64,000 nucleotides of DNA from Lantana camara (GCA_037501455.1 CM074865.1:51912501-51976500); one strand, 5' to 3'. Shown: positions 33,670 through 45,058, counted from the stretch's first letter. The notes: generated from the sequence alone by a model not told the origin. Numbers and translations are program-made.

Positions 33670-34981
33670 TGTAGCACCCGAGCGCACGACACCACATCCC
33701 CTACACAAAGACCCGACCCGCATATGAAATGGAAAGTCCATACGCATGTCAAATCCCAGCGAACGGGAACACAACTTATACGCTATGCTAGGTGGGAGCT
33801 AACCCTTAAACCATTCAAGGACGAGAAGTAATAAAATCAGAATAAAGACATTAAAGCGGAAGCAAATCATACCATATAATATTTAAAATGAGCATCCAAG
33901 CTCCAAAATATCCAAATATACAAATACTATCAAGTATTCCACGGCCGACACGGCCTACATAATAAAAATACGCCCAACATTGATAATCATATTACAAAAT
34001 AATGATATGAGTGTAAAAGAAAGTGCTAGACCCAAATGCAAGACCTAGACGACTCGTATTCCAGCCTAGCACTCCCCAAAATCTGCACAGCACAAACTGA
34101 AAACAAACCGGGTTCAGTCTAAAGGAGACTGAGGGGTACAAAGTGTATAAGATATATAATATCGTAGAATTTAAACATATACATGCAAGTCATAATCCCG
34201 TATGAAGTTTTTATTATAATTTCCCAAGTGGGTAAAACAAAGAAAGACATCAACGAGATTACAACTATCATATTTATTCATTAGGGATATTCGTGGCCCG
34301 GCGACTGGGCGTGCATAATCTCCAACCAACTCCTTGTGTAATCATAAACATTATTCATTCGTTATGACACGTATAATCTTTCTTGCACATTCATACGATT
34401 CCTTCATAATCATACATATACACCTTTTTCCTCCGAGTTGTGGACGGGTTTGTAGGCCCGACCACCCATACATAACGGCAAGTGGGGGTACATGAATCCC
34501 CCAAAAGCCTCAGCTCCCATTCCCCGCTAATCTCCTAGCGAGGGCCGGTATCACCGTAGTTTGGTTGGAACTAGTGCAAGGGATCATCGTCGGCCCTTGC
34601 CTCCCCGGATAGCCACTTGCACTATGTTTCTGGGCCCGTGCATTCATTCATGTCTAGCCAAAATCATAAGGTTGGGATACATAAAAGAAAGGCTTATGTT
34701 CGAAATCATTTACTCCTGAAAAAACTCGGTAAATAAATATACTAGTTTGGCTTAAAACTTTTCACATAAGGGATCTATCGGGATATCATAACTATTAGAA
34801 CAGAAACCCACCTTGAAAGGCAAAAGAGAAGTACAAGTGCTTCAAGGATCGCCCACGTCTCCGATTGGACCTAAATCTGTGCAAGAAAGGTGAACTGAGA
34901 CTCAAAATGACCATATACGACGCACGGCAATGCGATGCATATGATATGTGATGCATAAGGAGTAAAGTCATGTCATGAAGC
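33670..34981 (-). repeat. Family M LTR, 3' part (split by COP1)
   Basis: Minus-strand LTR whose end is at 33670 and which continues at 45059-47149 beyond COP1; total about 3.4 kb. The part homologous to 63840-64000 (LARD2 LTR) is at about 34470-34640. The CCCTCA hairpin is perfect here: TCAGTCT-CCTTT-AGACTGA on the minus strand of 34114-34132. Confidence 0.88.
34977..34981. other. Target-site duplication of COP1, left (GAAGC)
   Basis: GAAGC precedes the COP1 LTR here and follows the other LTR at 45054-45058. A matching 5-bp duplication confirms COP1 as one complete insertion into the family M LTR. Confidence 0.95.
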
Positions 34982-36126
34982 TGTTAGGAATAGTGCCCTA
35001 GAAAGCCGATTGTATATCCGCTTTGTGCTTTTCCTTATTGTAATCACAGACAATCTTTGAATAAAATAACGAATTGAGGCAACACTTCTTTATATGCTCT
35101 TGTTTGGTATGCGTTTACTTTAGCTGTGCATGTATGAGAACTCCCCTAATCCTGATGACTTTAGGACTCTACCATTTAGGTGAAATGGTTCATGAAACGA
35201 GCCCTATATCACATAAGTCATGATTAGTAAAATACTCCAAGCCGATGAGTCCTACAGACAGTGGGAGTGTCAACCTGACTCCTCTAAGGCTTGCTTGTGG
35301 GATCACGCCCTTAAGAAGGACCACCTTGTTTCATGGAGGTGCAAAGTGTATAGTTGATACGTGCGTGATACATGAGGGTGCTTACTTTAATAAGTAAGTT
35401 CATTGAGGTGCCCCGTGTGAGAACATTCCTAAATGGGAAAGGAAGTTTCTATTTCAGGAAATGGAAACTTCCAGATTAGGAAATATCTCACGAGTCATTG
35501 ATGTGATTAATTGATCCTTAGACTTGAGGTTCCTTGTCACTTTATGAGTTAACTCTGTAGTCTTAGGTATAAGCTTTAAAGGGTGTCGCCTTAGACAACT
35601 GATTCAAGGCTTATGCTGGGGCTGCACAAGTGATTCATGAAAGTGAATGAGAATCAAGAAAGGACCTACACTTGCATTTGCAAGGTGATCTCTTATTGTA
35701 TAAATCATTCATATGCCATATGGAGTCCTTGGCCAAGGCAGTAGATCAAGACATCAAGAAAAGTGTTTCTTGGATTGAGATCAAATGGATATGAAATGCA
35801 CTTAGCTTTAAGACCGGATTATTAGGGTTCTGATTATTCCCTTACCCTAGATCTTGGTTGAGAGATAGTAAGTAGGAGGATTGTATCTCACATGAATCAA
35901 TGACTTAAAGGTTCTGTCGAATCCGCACATTCCAATTCAGCTAGGGGTTAAACACCTGTTGCTAGACTATGGTCGTTTAATCTGTGGACTGATTAATTAA
36001 TTAGTGAATTAATTAATTAGGGTCACTGCTAATTGAATTGAGAACCTAGAGGGTCACACACAACAACTTGGTTACATGAGTTGAGGCTTGAAAATGATTA
36101 AACGAGTTAATCGGGCCAAGAGGGTT

Positions 36127-36197
36127 CCACACGTGTGAATTCACACGTGTGGCTCGCGTGAGTGACACGTGTCACTGTGACACGTGTCACACACGTG
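36127..36197 (+). promoter_or_regulatory. G-box cluster in COP1 5' LTR
   Basis: Five CACGTG hexamers at 36130, 36144, 36166, 36181 and 36192, all within ACACGTGT or CACACGTGTG contexts. The first two form a perfect 26-bp palindrome (36127-36152). CACGTG with these flanks is a binding site for plant bZIP and bHLH factors (abscisic acid, light and stress responses). It lies about 340 bp upstream of the TATA box. The 3' LTR has four copies (44266-44318) because of the 15-bp indel. Confidence 0.75.
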
Positions 36198-36539
36198 TGT
36201 GTATATATATTATATATATATATTAAATAATTAATTAGTTAATTATTTAATAGACTTTGGTTTAATTTTGAATTAAAAAGAAAGTCTAATTTTGGAGAAA
36301 ATAATCTAGTTAATTAATTACGAATTAATTAATTAGATAAAAATAAGTTATTTATTTTATAATAAATAAAGTATAAAATTATCCAAAAATAGTTTGGATA
36401 TTTTTAAGCTCTCTTAAAAGTTGACTAGAATTAGAATTCAAAGTCAAAGTTGGAAAATACTTGATGATCAAGTAATAGGAGAGAGAGGGACCAAATCCTT
36501 TGTCCATTAGGACTAGGTTCGGCCGCCCCTCCCCTTTCC

Positions 36540-36547
36540 TATATATA
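36540..36547 (+). promoter_or_regulatory. TATA box of COP1 LTR, followed by hairpin
   Basis: TATATATA in CCTATATATAGGGG, then GGGGAGC-TCAT-GCTCCCC (36548-36565), a perfect 7-bp inverted repeat between the TATA box and the expected transcript start. The same is at 44661 in the 3' LTR. It would leave about 360 bp of R-U5. Confidence 0.75.
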
Positions 36548-36934
36548 GGGGAGCTCATGCTCCCCTTTAGAGCTAAGTGACAATTCTTGGTTCATGTGTT
36601 GAACACCTTCCTTTCTCCAAGATTAAATTAAACCCTAGGTTAAGCCTAAACACTAACTAGAGAACTAGCATCCTTACTAGTTAGATTGTGATCAAGTTGG
36701 TGGACTTTCTCTAGAGACTTCAAGTTAGAAGTTTGAAGATTCGAGCTTTACCAAGGAGAGGGGTCAAGCCGCGAGAAGAGCGTTCTTGGGTGGCTTGAAA
36801 CGCTTCAAGAAAGAATAAAAGAAAAGTAAGTTTTCTATCTTTACGAATTTGGTTACACGATTGCGAGTTCAAGGTCCTTTTGTTGGGAAAATTTTTTAAA
36901 TTCCGCTGCTTTCTGATTCGTGTTTTCCAACAAG

Positions 36935-36947
36935 TGGTATCAGAGCC
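36935..36947 (+). other. COP1 primer binding site
   Basis: TGGTATCAGAGCC starts two bases after the LTR and is complementary to initiator tRNA-Met. Confidence 0.95.
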
Positions 36948-39181
36948 ACCTCGTTAATCGTGTTTCTGATTCGTCTCCATTATTTCTGAATTTGGTAGAA
37001 ATTCTTAGGCTTAGATGCGAATTAGGTATTCATGAGTTCTTTTAGAAAGCCTGAATTACGAAACTGTAATTTTTCCTGAATTTCTAAAACTGTTTTCTCA
37101 AATCGTGTTTTTGAAAATTGTTTTAGTTGAAATTTGTTTAAATCGAATTTTTTAATTTTTGGATTGAACTGGTTTTTCGAGAAACCCAGAAACACGAAAC
37201 GAACACGAAAAGCAACGAGCCTAGGCGTGCTAGCACGTCGCACGCCCAGGCCCGTCGCCGCCGCCCAGCTCCTCCCGCAACAGCGCGGGAGCCGTCCCGG
37301 GCGCGCCTAGTCCGTCCCGTAACCGCGCGGGACGCCTACCCAGTCCATGCCGGGCGCTGCTCCGCGCAGGCGCGCGCATGATGCACGCCCAGCGTGCGCA
37401 CGCGAGCGGCTCATCCCGCCCGCTGTGCGCGCGGCTGCGCGGCGGTGCCTCGCACGGCTGGGCCCTTTTTCCGGGCTCGTTTTCGTGTTTTCGTGTTTCG
37501 TGTTTTTCGGTCCATAAAATCCCGATTTAATTTTATTTTAATTTTATCCTTTTAAAATCAGTTTTGTTAAAATAAAATTATTTTAAAATTTTGATTAAAT
37601 TGGGATTTTTGAGAAATTAAAGCGATTTGGTTTTTGGGAAAATTATGAATATTATTTTCTGAAAATAATGAAAGAATAAAATTATTAATTTTGGAAATTA
37701 ATTGGAATTTTATTAGTTTAATGTTTTTCGGGTTTTATTGAAAAGGCTCTTGAACAAGAATTGCATCTAAGTCGTGTTTTGAGTCATTAGGACTTGAAAC
37801 GAGAATTTTAATTTATTGGCTAAATTTAAATTCTCGCAAAAGCATGTTAGGTGATCATGGGTTTAGATCTATGTATGGTTTTAATTTATGCACATGGATG
37901 GTTTAAATTGGGGTTGGAGCCCTATAGTTGCGTTTTTCAATTGAGGTTGGAGCCTCACTTATGTGCGTACTGTTATGTGATTTATTATGTGGCTTTCCAT
38001 ATTACTGTTTTTGAGGCCGGGGTATGCCCCGTGTAATTGTCTAAGGCCAATATGAAGATTGAGCCTTATTACTTTATGTCTTTTTCTTTTTATTGTAATT
38101 TGAGAGTAGAGATAGGTGGTGAGGTTTTATTTTCATTTTGGAGACAATGCACCCATGGAGTAAGATGGACCACATTCAAGTAACAAGGAGGCCATAAGTG
38201 AAGACCCCTCAACATGTTAGGGAGGGGAATCTCAATTCTTAAATGTAATAGAGATAGGGCTCGTATTTTGTTACTGCTTTCCCTTATGTGATTTGAACTG
38301 TTTATGTGGCATGTATGTTAGAACTTGTGATTGTGGAGTGGCTCCCACATATCACGCATAAGATAGGTAGAACCCATGATCATTACATGTTAGTATCATG
38401 CTAGGACATGTTATCTGTTTATGTGCTTGTTTGAAATGCATTTAAGTGTACTTGCATTAATCAAGACTAATAAAATTGGATAACATATATGTTGGTGAGG
38501 TCGAACCGGACAACTCTCCGGTTGATTCGAAAATTCCCATTAAATATTAAGCTAATTTCGAACAAATAGGTGTTTAATTCGAGATGCAAGTTTTGAATTA
38601 AATTCCTAGCATTCCATCAATAGGTTTTAAGTTTAGTAAGTAAAACTAGTTATTGTCCGCGAGTCGTGGGATAGCTAGTGGAGCTTATTAGTTCTTAGTT
38701 ACCTGATTAATCATTTTAAATGATCAATATTTCGTGGTCAATTTTAGCGAGGGCGATGTCCGCGAGTCGTGGGTCGTTCAAACTAAGTTTTGGTCATGAT
38801 CTTATGATTGATGGGTCTAGCTTAACGCCTAAGTAAATATGGATGTCGCACGAGTCGTGGGTCCATATTGAAAGATAGGTGATGCAAAAAACAATTACTA
38901 AGAGTTCTAAAGGTGTTAGAATTGGTAAGTTGTACCTACCGAGGGTTCTTACTTAGAATGTCCGCGAGTCGTGGGTTCGAGGTAAAATGCCTAGGATCTT
39001 AGTACCCATTGGGAAACGTGTTCCTTTTAGATCTTTGGGAATTCTAGATCTTTGAAAAACAGTGGGAGCTACAATAGATTAAAGACCTTATCTTTTGTAT
39101 ATCGTTATAATTCAGCATGCTCACTAGTTCTCTGTTTTACCATTTAGGTCGTAGATTCTGTGATTCTCTACGTGTTTTGAA
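36948..39181 (+). other. COP1 leader (2.2 kb, untranslated)
   Basis: Unusually long stretch between primer site and gag with no substantial ORF. It contains a GC-rich island (37220-37470) with two related hairpins (37272-37291 and 37314-37333), AT-rich sequence, and near the end four stem-loops with the same loop (38646-38985). Length and repeated structure suggest RNA-level functions such as packaging, dimerisation or internal initiation; that is inference. Confidence 0.75.
38646..38985 (+). promoter_or_regulatory. Four stem-loops with a constant loop in the COP1 leader
   Basis: Loop TGTCCGCGAGTCGTGGG occurs exactly at 38654-38670, 38757-38773 and 38959-38975, and as TGTCGCACGAGTCGTGGG at 38844-38861. 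Each is enclosed by a different complementary stem: ACTAGTTAT/ATAGCTAGT (one G-U), GGGCGA/TCGTTC (two G-U), AATATGGA/TCCATATT (perfect 8 bp) and TTACTTAGAA/TTCGAGGTAA (one G-U, one mismatch). Stem sequences differ while pairing is kept. Spacing is 87-115 bp. Confidence 0.75.
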
Positions 39182-42175
39182 ATGGCAACCAAAAACCCTC
39201 TTGTATCGATCCTCGAGTCAAATAAGTTGACTGGTCCCAACTATTCTGATTGGCTGAGGAATCTGAAAATCATTTTAGATTCTGAGAAGAGAACTTATGT
39301 TCTCTTCGAAGGGGAGCCTACTCCTGAAGGGGAGGCTCCCACTCGGGCCGAGCGGGATGCGATTCAGAAGTGGAAGGATGATAATCTCCAAGCCCGTTGC
39401 CTTATGTTGGCTAACATGTCTCCGGACTTGCAAAGACAACATGAGGCCATGGAATTTGCTTGGGAGATTTACGACCACTTAGAGCAACTTTACCGCCCTC
39501 ATGAACGTGTTACAAGGTATAACACTTCAAAGGAATTATTCCACTTGAGAATGAGGGAAGGTTCAAGTGTCCATGAATATGGACTCAAGTTTCTTGCCCT
39601 TACTGAGAAACTTGCTTCCATGGACATGCCGCTGAAAGATGAGCTTTCAGTGGATTTGTTGCTAGCTTCGCTCCCACCATCATTCAACCCATTTGTCCTT
39701 AACTTCAACATGAATCATGCTGGTGCTACTGTAGCTGAGCTGATTAGTCAGCTTGTGACTGCTGAAAGCACGATCAAGAAGGACAATAAGGTTTTGATGG
39801 TGAATGCTCCATCTTCCTCTTCTGGGCCTTCTAAAGGTAAGGGCAAGAAAGCCCAAAAGAAGAAGAAGAAACCCCTTAGGCCCACTGGTGGCATTTCGAA
39901 GGGGAAGGCCCAAAAGAAGAAGCGTGATCAGAAAGAGGATGTTTGCTTCCATTGTGGCAAAGCGGGACATTGGAGGAGAAATTGCCCAGAGTACAAGGCT
40001 ACTCTAAAGAAAGGTATCTTTCTCGTTGAAGTAAATCTTTCTATTAATTCTAGTTCTTGGGTACTTGATACCGGTTGTGGGACTCATATCTGTAATGATG
40101 TACACATGCTAAGTGAAGTCCAACAACTCAAAGAAGGAGAATGTGTCTTGAAGATCGGCGATGGCTCAAACGTTGAAGCTCGAGCTTTAGGCACAATTAG
40201 ATTAGATTTAGGTAGTTTTGAGTTAGTATTAAATAAAGTCCTTTATGTACCGAACATTATTCGTAATATAATTTCAGTTCCAATATTAGATTGTGAAGGT
40301 TATGAAACTTATATTAAGAATGGTAAATACTTTATCAAACGGAACAACTCTTCCGTTCATATCGGTACTCTAAGTAATGGACTTTACCTAACTCAAAATA
40401 TTAATATTATGAATATACAACGAGAAACAAAGCGTAAGAGAGATGACAAAGTTTCAGCTCCCTTATGGCACGCTAGATTAGGACACATTTCCAAGAACAG
40501 AATTAGCAAGATAAACACTTTAGGATCATTCTCTGAAAGTGATCTCAAAGAGTTAACTTCTTGCGAATCCTGTCTCAAAGGAAAGATGTCCAAAGTTCCT
40601 TTTAAAGGAACTGTGGAACGTGCCACTAAGGTTCTAGATTTGATCCATACTGATGTTTGTGGACCGCTTAGTGTAAGCACTAGAAGCAATCATCAGTATT
40701 TCATAACCTTTACTGATGACTTTAGTCGGTATGGTTATGTATACTTAATGAAGTATAAATCTGAAGCTTTTGAGAAATTCTTAGAATTTCAAAAGGAGGT
40801 TGAGAACCAAACTGGTCACAAGATCAAAGCACTTCGATCTGATCGAGGAGGCGAGTATCTTAGTGAAGAATTCCTTAATCATCTCAAAGATAATGGGATT
40901 ATCTCTCAGTGGACTCCTCCGGGAACTCCTCAACTTAATGGAGTTTCTGAGAGAAGGAATCGAACCCTACTTGATATGGTTCGTTCCATGATGAGTTTTA
41001 CTGACTTACCACCTTCTTTCTGGGGTTATGCCCTAGAAAGTGCAGCAAAGATTTTGAATCTAGTTCCCTCTAAGTCAGTCCCTAAAACGCCCTATGAAAT
41101 GTGGCATGGTAAAATCCCTAGTTATTCTTACTTAAGAATTTGGGGTTGTCCTGCTTACGTGAAGAGGACAGTGGGAGATAAGTTAGAATCTCGTTCTAAC
41201 TTATGCTACTTTGTAGGTTATCCTAAGGAATCCATAGGATACTATTTCTATGATCAATCTGAACAAAAGGTGTTTGTTTCCAGAAATGCTACTTTTCTGG
41301 AGGAACCGTTCCTTAAAGAAAAGAAGGGCAAGATCATAGAATTAGAAGAAGTACAAAATGACCCCACACCACCCACTGAAGAAACGTCCCACTCTGATCA
41401 ACCACAACCAATCACGAATTTCGATACACACGAAAATCCTCCTCTAAGGCGTTCTGAACGTACTCCTAGACAGCCGGAGAGATGGTATGGATTCTTCCAT
41501 GAAATCTCTCAAAAGGATAATGATCCTTTAACATATGAGGAGGCACTTTCAGATTCTGACTCTGAACAGTGGATAGAAGCCATGAAATCCGAAATGGATT
41601 CCATGAACTCCAACCAAGTTTGGACCTTGGTAGATTTGCCTGATGGGGTCAAACCCATAGGTTGCAAATGGATCTTTAAGAGAAAGCTTGGAGTTGATGG
41701 AAGCATTGTAGCCTACAAAGCAAGACTGGTAGCAAAAGGATTCACTCAGAGACCCGGCGTGGATTTTGATGAAACCTTTTCACCAGTTGCAATGCAAAAG
41801 TCTATTCGGATCATGCTTGCCATTGCTGCATATTATGACTATGAGATATGGCAAATGGATGTGAAAACTGCCTTTCTCAATGGTGACATTGACAAAGACA
41901 TTTATATGGAGCAACCCATAGGTTTCACATTCAGTGGGAGTGAGCAAAAGGTTTGCAAACTCCAAAGATCAATCTATGGATTGAAACAGGCTTCTAGGAA
42001 TTGGAACATTCGATTTGATGAATCGGTCAAAGCTTTTGGCTTCATCCAAATTTCGAATGAATCATGTGTGTATAGAAAGGAATTGGAGACCTCAGTGCAA
42101 TTCTTAGTACTTTATGTTGATGACATCCTTCTTATTGGGAATTCGAAAGATGACATGAAAGTGACTAAGTTATAG
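39182..42175 (+). CDS. gag-pol: COP1 gag-pol polyprotein, main part
   Basis: A single 997-codon frame of a Ty1/copia element. It opens MATKNPLVSILESNKLTG, with a UBN2-type gag domain and one zinc knuckle (CFHCGKAGHWRRNC, about residue 255). Protease has DTG at residue 296. Integrase has an HHCC region and the DDE core (HTDVCGPL, LRSDRGGEY, NGVSERRNR). Reverse transcriptase has QMDVKTAFLNGD and YVDD at 42113-42124. The order PR-IN-RT-RH is diagnostic of copia. It is interrupted by TAG 42173-42175, where the conserved position is normally an aromatic residue. The lineage may be Tork/Angela-like, but I am not sure. Confidence 0.95.
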   Translation: MATKNPLVSILESNKLTGPNYSDWLRNLKIILDSEKRTYVLFEGEPTPEGEAPTRAERDAIQKWKDDNLQARCLMLANMSPDLQRQHEAMEFAWEIYDHLEQLYRPHERVTRYNTSKELFHLRMREGSSVHEYGLKFLALTEKLASMDMPLKDELSVDLLLASLPPSFNPFVLNFNMNHAGATVAELISQLVTAESTIKKDNKVLMVNAPSSSSGPSKGKGKKAQKKKKKPLRPTGGISKGKAQKKKRDQKEDVCFHCGKAGHWRRNCPEYKATLKKGIFLVEVNLSINSSSWVLDTGCGTHICNDVHMLSEVQQLKEGECVLKIGDGSNVEARALGTIRLDLGSFELVLNKVLYVPNIIRNIISVPILDCEGYETYIKNGKYFIKRNNSSVHIGTLSNGLYLTQNINIMNIQRETKRKRDDKVSAPLWHARLGHISKNRISKINTLGSFSESDLKELTSCESCLKGKMSKVPFKGTVERATKVLDLIHTDVCGPLSVSTRSNHQYFITFTDDFSRYGYVYLMKYKSEAFEKFLEFQKEVENQTGHKIKALRSDRGGEYLSEEFLNHLKDNGIISQWTPPGTPQLNGVSERRNRTLLDMVRSMMSFTDLPPSFWGYALESAAKILNLVPSKSVPKTPYEMWHGKIPSYSYLRIWGCPAYVKRTVGDKLESRSNLCYFVGYPKESIGYYFYDQSEQKVFVSRNATFLEEPFLKEKKGKIIELEEVQNDPTPPTEETSHSDQPQPITNFDTHENPPLRRSERTPRQPERWYGFFHEISQKDNDPLTYEEALSDSDSEQWIEAMKSEMDSMNSNQVWTLVDLPDGVKPIGCKWIFKRKLGVDGSIVAYKARLVAKGFTQRPGVDFDETFSPVAMQKSIRIMLAIAAYYDYEIWQMDVKTAFLNGDIDKDIYMEQPIGFTFSGSEQKVCKLQRSIYGLKQASRNWNIRFDESVKAFGFIQISNESCVYRKELETSVQFLVLYVDDILLIGNSKDDMKVTKL

Positions 42176-43101
42176 TTATCGAACCAATTCGAGATGAAAG
42201 ATCTTGGTGATGCGTCCTATATCCTTGGAATTAAAATCTATAGAGATAGATCTAGAAGGTTAATAGGACTATCACAGTCGATGTACATTGACAAAGTATT
42301 GAAGAGATTCAATATGGAGTCAGCAAAGGTTAAGAACCTTCCTATGAGTGTAGGAACATGTCTTTCAAAGAAGATGTGTCCTAAGACTAACCTTGAGAAG
42401 GAAAGAATGACTCATACATCTTATGCATCAGTAATAGGTAGCATAATGTATGCAATGTTGTGTACTCGACCGGATGTGGCTTATGCACTTAGTGTAACGA
42501 GTCGTTTCCAATCTGACCCTGGAGACGGTCACTGGGCTGCCGTGAAGAATATTCTTAAGTACTTGAAAAGTACTAAAGATTTATTCTTAGTTTACGGAGG
42601 TCAGAAAGATCTTACTGTCGAAGGATACTGCGATGCAAGCTTTGCATCTGACTTAGATGATTTTAAGTCAATGTCAGGATACATTTTCTGCCTAAACGGC
42701 GGAGCAGTGAGTTGGAAGAGTTCTAAGCAAACAACCACTGCAGATTCGACCACTGAGGCCGAATACTTAGCTGCAAATGATGCAGCTAAGGAAGGTGTTT
42801 GGATTAGAAACTTCATTCAAGAGTTGAATGTTGTTCCTAGCATGAAGACCCCATTACTGTGTTTTGTGACAACACTGGGGCGGTTGCTCAAGCAAGAGAA
42901 CCAAGATCTCACCAACGGACCAAGCACATTATGAGGAAGTATCACCTAATCCGTGATATTATCAAAAGAGGAGATGTGCAAATTGAGAGGGTCACATCAG
43001 CAGAGAACGTGGCAGATCCACTTACTAAACCCCTTAGTCGAGAAGCTTTCCAAGGTCATCTTCAGAAGATGGGACTTAGAGTAGCTTTAGAATGGCTTTG
43101 A
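42176..43101 (+). pseudogene. pol: COP1 pol, end of RT and RNase H (frameshifted)
   Basis: Continues the same frame after the TAG (SNQFEMKDLGDASYILGIKI, VEGYCDASFASD, KQTTTADSTTEAEYLAANDAA). Near 42844 one A is missing from the run after PSMK; the older copy at 32720 still has it. The remaining RNase H (FCDNTGAVAQAREPRS to VALEWL) is therefore read in another frame, from 42859 to TGA 43099-43101. With the TAG, this is one of only two visible lesions in the element. Confidence 0.93.
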
Positions 43102-43102
43102 C

Positions 43103-43117
43103 GGGCAAGTGGGAGAT
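43103..43117 (+). other. COP1 polypurine tract
   Basis: GGGCAAGTGGGAGAT lies directly before the 3' LTR start TGTTAGG. It is the likely plus-strand primer. Confidence 0.85.
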
Positions 43118-45053
43118 TGTTAGGAATAGTGCCCTAGAAAGCCGATTGTATATCCGCTTTGTGCTTTTCCTTATTGTAATCACAGACAATCTTTGAATAA
43201 AATAACGAATTGAGGCAACACTTCTTTATATGCTCTTGTTTGGTATGCGTTTACTTTAGTTGTGCATGTATGAGAACTCCCCTAATCCTGATGACTTTAG
43301 GACTCTACCATTTAGGTGAAATGGTTCATGAAACGAGCCCTATATCACATAAGTCATGATTAGTAAAATACTCCAAGCCGATGAGTCCTACAGACAGTGG
43401 GAGTGTCAACCTGACTCCTCTAAGGCTTGCTTGTGGGATCACGCCCTTAAGAAGGACCACCTTGTTTCATGGAGGTGCAAAGTGTATAGTTGATACGTGC
43501 GTGATACATGAGGGTGCTTACTTTAATAAGTAAGTTCACTGAGGTGCCCCGTGTGAGAACATTCCTAAATGGGAAAGGAAGTTTCTATTTCAGGAAATGG
43601 AAACTTCCAGATTAGGAAATATCTCACGAGTCATTGATGTGATTAATTGATCCTTAGACTTGAGGTTCCTTGTCACTTTATGAGTTAACTCTGTAGTCTT
43701 AGGTATAAGCTTTAAAGGGTGTCGCCTTAGACAACTGATTCAAGGCTTATGCTGGGGCTGCACAAGTGATTCATGAAAGTGAATGAGAATCAAGAAAGGA
43801 CCTACACTTGCATTTGCAAGGTGATCTCTTATTGTATAAGTCATTCATATGCCATATGGAGTCCTTGGCCAAGGCAGTAGATCAAGACATCAAGAAAAGT
43901 GTTTCTTGGATTGAGATCAAATGGATATGAAATGCACTTAGCTTTAAGACCGGATTATTAGGGTTCTGATTATTCCCTTGCCCTAGATCTTGGTTGAGAG
44001 ATAGTAAGTAGGAGGATTGTATCTCACATGAATCAATGACTTAAAGGTTCTGTCGAATCCGCACATTCCAATTCAGCTAGGGGTTAAACACCTGTTGCTA
44101 GACTATGGTCGTTTAATCTGTGGACTGATTAATTAATTAGTGAATTAATTAATTAGGGTCACTGCTAATTGAATTGAGAACCTAGAGGGTCACACACAAC
44201 AACTTGGTTACATGAGTTGAGGCTTGAAAATGATTAAACGAGTTAATCGGGTCAAGAGGGTTCCACACGTGTGAATTCACACGTGTGGCTCGCGTGAGTG
44301 ACACGTGTCACACACGTGTGTGTATATATATTATATATATATATTAAATAATTAATTAGTTAATTATTTAATAGACTTTGGTTTAATTTTGAATTAAAAA
44401 GAAAGTCTAATTTTGGAGAAAATAATCTAGTTAATTAATTACGAATTAATTAATTAGATAAAAATAAGTTATTTATTTTATAATAAATAAAGTATAAAAT
44501 TATCCAAAAATAGTTTGAATATTTTTAAGCTCTCTTAAAAGTTGACTAGAATTAGAATTCAAAGTCAAAGTTGGAAAATACTTGATGATCAAGTAATAGG
44601 AGAGAGAGGGACCAAATCCTTTGTCCATTAGGACTAGGTTCGGCCGCCCCTCCCCTTTCCTATATATAGGGGAGCTCATGCTCCCCTTTAGAGCTAATTG
44701 ACAGTTCTTGGTTCATGTGTTGAACACCTTCCTTTCTCCAAGATTAAATTAAACCCTAGGTTAAGCCTAAACACTAACTAGAGAACTAGCATCCTTACTA
44801 GTTAGATTGTGATCAAGTTGGTGGACTTTCTCTAGAGACTTCAAGTTAGAAGTTTGAAGATTCGAGCTTTACCAAGGAGAGGGGTCAAGCCGCGAGAAGA
44901 GCGTTCTTGGGTGGCTTGAAACGCTTCAAGAAAGAATAAAAGAAAAGTAAGTTTTCTATCTTTACGAATTTGGTTACACGATTGCGAGTTCAAGGTCCTT
45001 TTGTTGGGAAAATTTTTTAAATTCCGCTGCTTTCTGATTCGTGTTTTCCAACA
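43118..45053 (+). repeat. COP1 3' LTR (1936 bp)
   Basis: Nearly identical to 34982-36932. It lacks 15 bp of the G-box cluster and therefore has four CACGTG sites. It ends CCAACA and is followed by GAAGC, the right target-site duplicate. Confidence 0.97.
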
Positions 45054-45058
45054 GAAGC
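45054..45058. other. Target-site duplication of COP1, right (GAAGC)
   Basis: Matches 34977-34981. Family M LTR sequence resumes immediately after. Confidence 0.95.

Larger units (their letters stand above)
34982..36932 (+). repeat. COP1 5' LTR (1951 bp)
   Basis: TGTTAGGAATAG...TTCCAACA, a standard TG...CA LTR. It differs from the 3' LTR (43118-45053) by about eight substitutions and one 15-bp indel, by manual count about 0.4%. With the commonly used rate of 1.3e-8 per site per year that is roughly 0.15-0.2 million years, so this is a very recent insertion. It contains a G-box cluster and a TATA box. Confidence 0.97.

Noticed and set aside
43118..45053. An env-like third ORF after pol in COP1 or TEK1
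   Set aside because: The LTR or polypurine tract follows the RNase H or chromodomain-like tail within a few bases; no room for a third gene.
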